DNA from: CBDCNP01 sp965222425
Lineage (GTDB): Bacteria > Acidobacteriota > Vicinamibacteria > Marinacidobacterales > DATDRI01
DNA: 64,000 bases
Reading direction: 5' to 3'
Assembly: GCA_965222425.1 (NCBI GenBank)
Contig: CBDCTW010000018.1
Span: 372,001-436,000, forward strand
The notes under the pieces are model-generated. The model was not told the origin of the DNA and searched no databases. It saw only the letters and a list, made by a program, of their open reading frames with translations. Within the stretch, counting starts at the first letter, position 1. Each line of letters begins with the position of its first letter. Position numbers and translations under genes: made by a program. Shown here one piece after another: positions 62,285 to 64,000 of the stretch.

Positions 62285-62650
62285 ATGCCCGACGAAAATG
62301 TCCTCGCCAAGGCGGCAGATCTCTTTAATCGAAAGCTGTATTTCGAATGTCATGACCTCCTCGAGGATGCTTGGACGGGTGCCCGCGGACGGGAACGCGA
62401 TTTCCTCCAAGCCTTGATACACATCGCAGTCGGCATGTACCACGTTGCGGCGGAAAACCAGAAAGGAGCAGTGAGCCAGCTCGATCAAGGAGTACGCGCA
62501 CTACAGCCGTTTCGCCCGGACCGGGAAGGACTCGATGTGGGGAGCCTCATCGTCGGCGCCGAGCGATGCCTCGAGAAGCTCGAGAACGATGCCTCTCCGA
62601 CTTGGACCGCGAAGGACATTCCTAAGATGAACTACCGCCGATTGGTGTAG
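62285..62650 (+). CDS. DUF309 family protein
   Basis: 121 aa helical protein. FNRKLYFECHDLLEDAWTGA, ERDFLQALIHIAVGMYHVAA and NQKGAVSQLDQGVRALQPF follow the DUF309 pattern, with the conserved His and Glu of the first helix. Function unknown. It begins 27 bp after comM. Confidence 0.82.
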   Translation: MPDENVLAKAADLFNRKLYFECHDLLEDAWTGARGRERDFLQALIHIAVGMYHVAAENQKGAVSQLDQGVRALQPFRPDREGLDVGSLIVGAERCLEKLENDASPTWTAKDIPKMNYRRLV

Positions 62651-62671
62651 GATCGATATTCTGACTGGCTC

Positions 62672-62692
62672 GACGCCAAACTATAGAGTGTC
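62672..62692 (+). repeat. Partial palindromic repeat
   Basis: GACGCCAAACTATAGAGTGT matches the first half of a family unit; the second half is missing. It lies between DUF309 and the phosphodiesterase gene, 17 bp before the latter. Confidence 0.5.
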
Positions 62693-62708
62693 CGAGAATA
62701 AAGAGACA

Positions 62709-64000
62709 ATGAAGAAGGCGTATGTCGTGGCACTGGTCCTCCTGTCTGGCCTGTTCCTATATCTCGACGTCGCCGTTCAACGAGCGGATCGAATCGCCGA
62801 TCGAACCGATCGCCCGGCGGGGACGGCTTATAGGGTCACGATCCTCGGCTTCGATGGAACGGATCCCGAGTTTCTCCACTCATTGATGTCGCAGGGCAAG
62901 CTCCCTAACTTCGAGCGGCTCAACCGCGAAGGAGCCTACGGACCCTGCCGCACGTTCAAGCCCACGAAGTCGAATGTAATTTGGACTTCCATCGCGACCG
63001 GCAAGCGAATGGAAAAGCACGGCATCATCGACTGGATGGTGCTCTCCGATGATGGCCAGGAAAGGCTTCGCCAGGAAAGGCTTCTGACAACGGGGAACCA
63101 GAGGCGCACCGAGGCGCTATGGAATATCGCGACCGCAGCCGGCAAGAGCGTGCAACTGATCAACTGGTGGGCGACCTGGCCTGCGGAACACGTGAACGGT
63201 GAGATGGTCTCGAATTATTTCACGAAGGCACGCAAGACTCGCGTCGATGAATCGACGTATCCGGCGACTCTCTACGACGAGCTGGAACCGCTCGTCGCCT
63301 TCGGAGACGACCGCGTTCACGAGGAGATGCGGGCGGCGGGAATCCCGGTTTATTCGGACGAGCTCGCGGAGAGTGCCTTTCGTCCTTCCGAGAATTTCAG
63401 GGGGCGATTTCAGGCTTCGGTCGGGCTCTTCGCCGAGGATATGCTCGTCGAGAAAGTTGTCAACCACCTCATGGAGACCCGCGGACAAAGGGATCTCTTT
63501 GGTGTGATCTTCCGGAATGCGGATATTTTTTCACACTTCCTGTGGCGTTTCATCGATGTCCGCCTAGCCAAGCAGGTGTACAAGCACTTCAACGAGGATA
63601 AGTTGCCGCTCACTTCAGAGATCGAGCAGGCGATGAACGAAGCCTACGCCGCTGTCTTGGAGGCGGTTTACATCCATGAAGACCGCCGGCTGGGGCGGCT
63701 GATGGCCATGGCGGGGCCGGACACCGTGGTGATCGTGGTCTCCGATCATGGGTTTCAGTTCCGGAACTATGGTTTTTATCACTACGCTCTAGGTCCGCCG
63801 GGAGCGAGGGCCCCAGGAAGTGTAGAGACTTTGGCGCCCCATGGGGTAATTTTCCTATGGGGTCCGCCGATACGCGGCGGCACCAAGCTCACCGACGCGA
63901 CGGTGTTCGATATTTCGCCAACCGCCCTGTATCTCCTGGGACTGCCGGTCGGGGAGGACATGGACGGTAGGGTCCTGGTAGAAGCCCTTTCCCCTGAGCT
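62709..64000 (+). CDS. Alkaline-phosphatase-superfamily phosphodiesterase (3' partial)
   Basis: Open to the window end, about 430 residues seen. A signal or anchor (MKKAYVVALVLLSGLFLYLD) is followed by the metal-binding nucleophile region ILGFDGTDPEFLHSLM, FKPTKSNVIWTSIATGKRME and HGIIDWMV. The second metal site is in VVSDHGFQFRNYGFYHYAL and LAPHGVIFLWGPP. The family contains nucleotide pyrophosphatases and phosphoglycerol-type transferases; the Thr nucleophile of typical phosphodiesterases is probably in KPTKSN. Substrate unknown. Confidence 0.85.
   Translation, partial: MKKAYVVALVLLSGLFLYLDVAVQRADRIADRTDRPAGTAYRVTILGFDGTDPEFLHSLMSQGKLPNFERLNREGAYGPCRTFKPTKSNVIWTSIATGKRMEKHGIIDWMVLSDDGQERLRQERLLTTGNQRRTEALWNIATAAGKSVQLINWWATWPAEHVNGEMVSNYFTKARKTRVDESTYPATLYDELEPLVAFGDDRVHEEMRAAGIPVYSDELAESAFRPSENFRGRFQASVGLFAEDMLVEKVVNHLMETRGQRDLFGVIFRNADIFSHFLWRFIDVRLAKQVYKHFNEDKLPLTSEIEQAMNEAYAAVLEAVYIHEDRRLGRLMAMAGPDTVVIVVSDHGFQFRNYGFYHYALGPPGARAPGSVETLAPHGVIFLWGPPIRGGTKLTDATVFDISPTALYLLGLPVGEDMDGRVLVEALSPE

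Noticed and set aside
1..64000. tRNA or rRNA genes
   Set aside because: No T-arm-like motif with matching cloverleaf stems and no rRNA signature was seen on reading; a tRNA scan would be needed to be certain.

Overview
The window reads as chromosome of a high-GC, Gram-negative bacterium with many lipoproteins. The mix of bactofilins, a CarD/CdnL-type regulator, an MglA-type GTPase, SpoIIE-type phosphatase signalling, M49/M28/M19 peptidases, a microcompartment shell gene and an adenosine-specific kinase fits Acidobacteriota best. That placement is inference from gene content; no rRNA or tRNA gene was found to anchor it.

Layout. 1-2.9 kb: sulfate activation (fused ATP sulfurylase/APS kinase, cut by the window edge) and a CysQ-type phosphatase. 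2.9-3.6 kb: a 671-bp non-autonomous ISL3-type element that has replaced the tail of a bactofilin gene. 4.3-14.2 kb, minus strand: a housekeeping run hsp20-lon-ymdB-xseA-xseB-ispA-tlyA-nadK-TrkA/Usp fusion, many genes overlapping by 4 nt. 14.3-19 kb: an FHA-GAF-PP2C phosphatase (frameshifted at a G7 run), a CarD-like protein with a long acidic tail, and a SirB1-type protein. 19-22.7 kb: a hydrolase, then thiI, a PduO-type cobalamin adenosyltransferase and ygfZ, divergent from a degenerate receiver. 23-33.5 kb: a repeat array, a cysteine-desulfurase-like enzyme, lysA, small membrane and secreted proteins, a CPBP protease, a Nudix hydrolase and ligA. 33.6-41.6 kb: peptidases M49 (frameshifted), M28 and M19, an amidase (frameshifted) and fabI. 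41.6-43 kb: four abutting gene remnants. 43-51 kb: hisC, adenosine-specific kinase, the second 671-bp element, lipoproteins, bactofilin, a TlpA/cytochrome c/CcdA group and acpS. 51.3-56.1 kb: nested mobile elements, an IS21 inside an IS256 inside the signal-peptide codons of a host gene, beside a 3'-truncated mglA. 56.5-64 kb: a lipoprotein, a BMC-H shell protein with a CoA-acylating-type aldehyde dehydrogenase carrying an encapsulation-peptide-like helix, comM/yifB (with an in-frame stop), DUF309 and a phosphodiesterase cut by the window end.

Two threads run through the window. First, about twenty copies of a 44-48 bp imperfect palindrome (ends GGCGTC...GACGCC, or the mirror GACGCC...GGCGTC) lie almost only between genes. 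Their arms change together, so pairing seems to be conserved. Some copies sit inside a larger CCCTC...GAGGG structure, and one of these appears to supply a ribosome binding site. Second, several otherwise normal genes carry one-base lesions, mostly in short homopolymer runs, so assembly error must be excluded before calling pseudogenes or recoding.

The strongest leads for new biology are the covarying repeat family, the minimal shell-plus-dehydrogenase microcompartment locus with a TPSAREL-type tail, and the non-autonomous ISL3 element. The nested insertions and gene graveyard record local genome decay.
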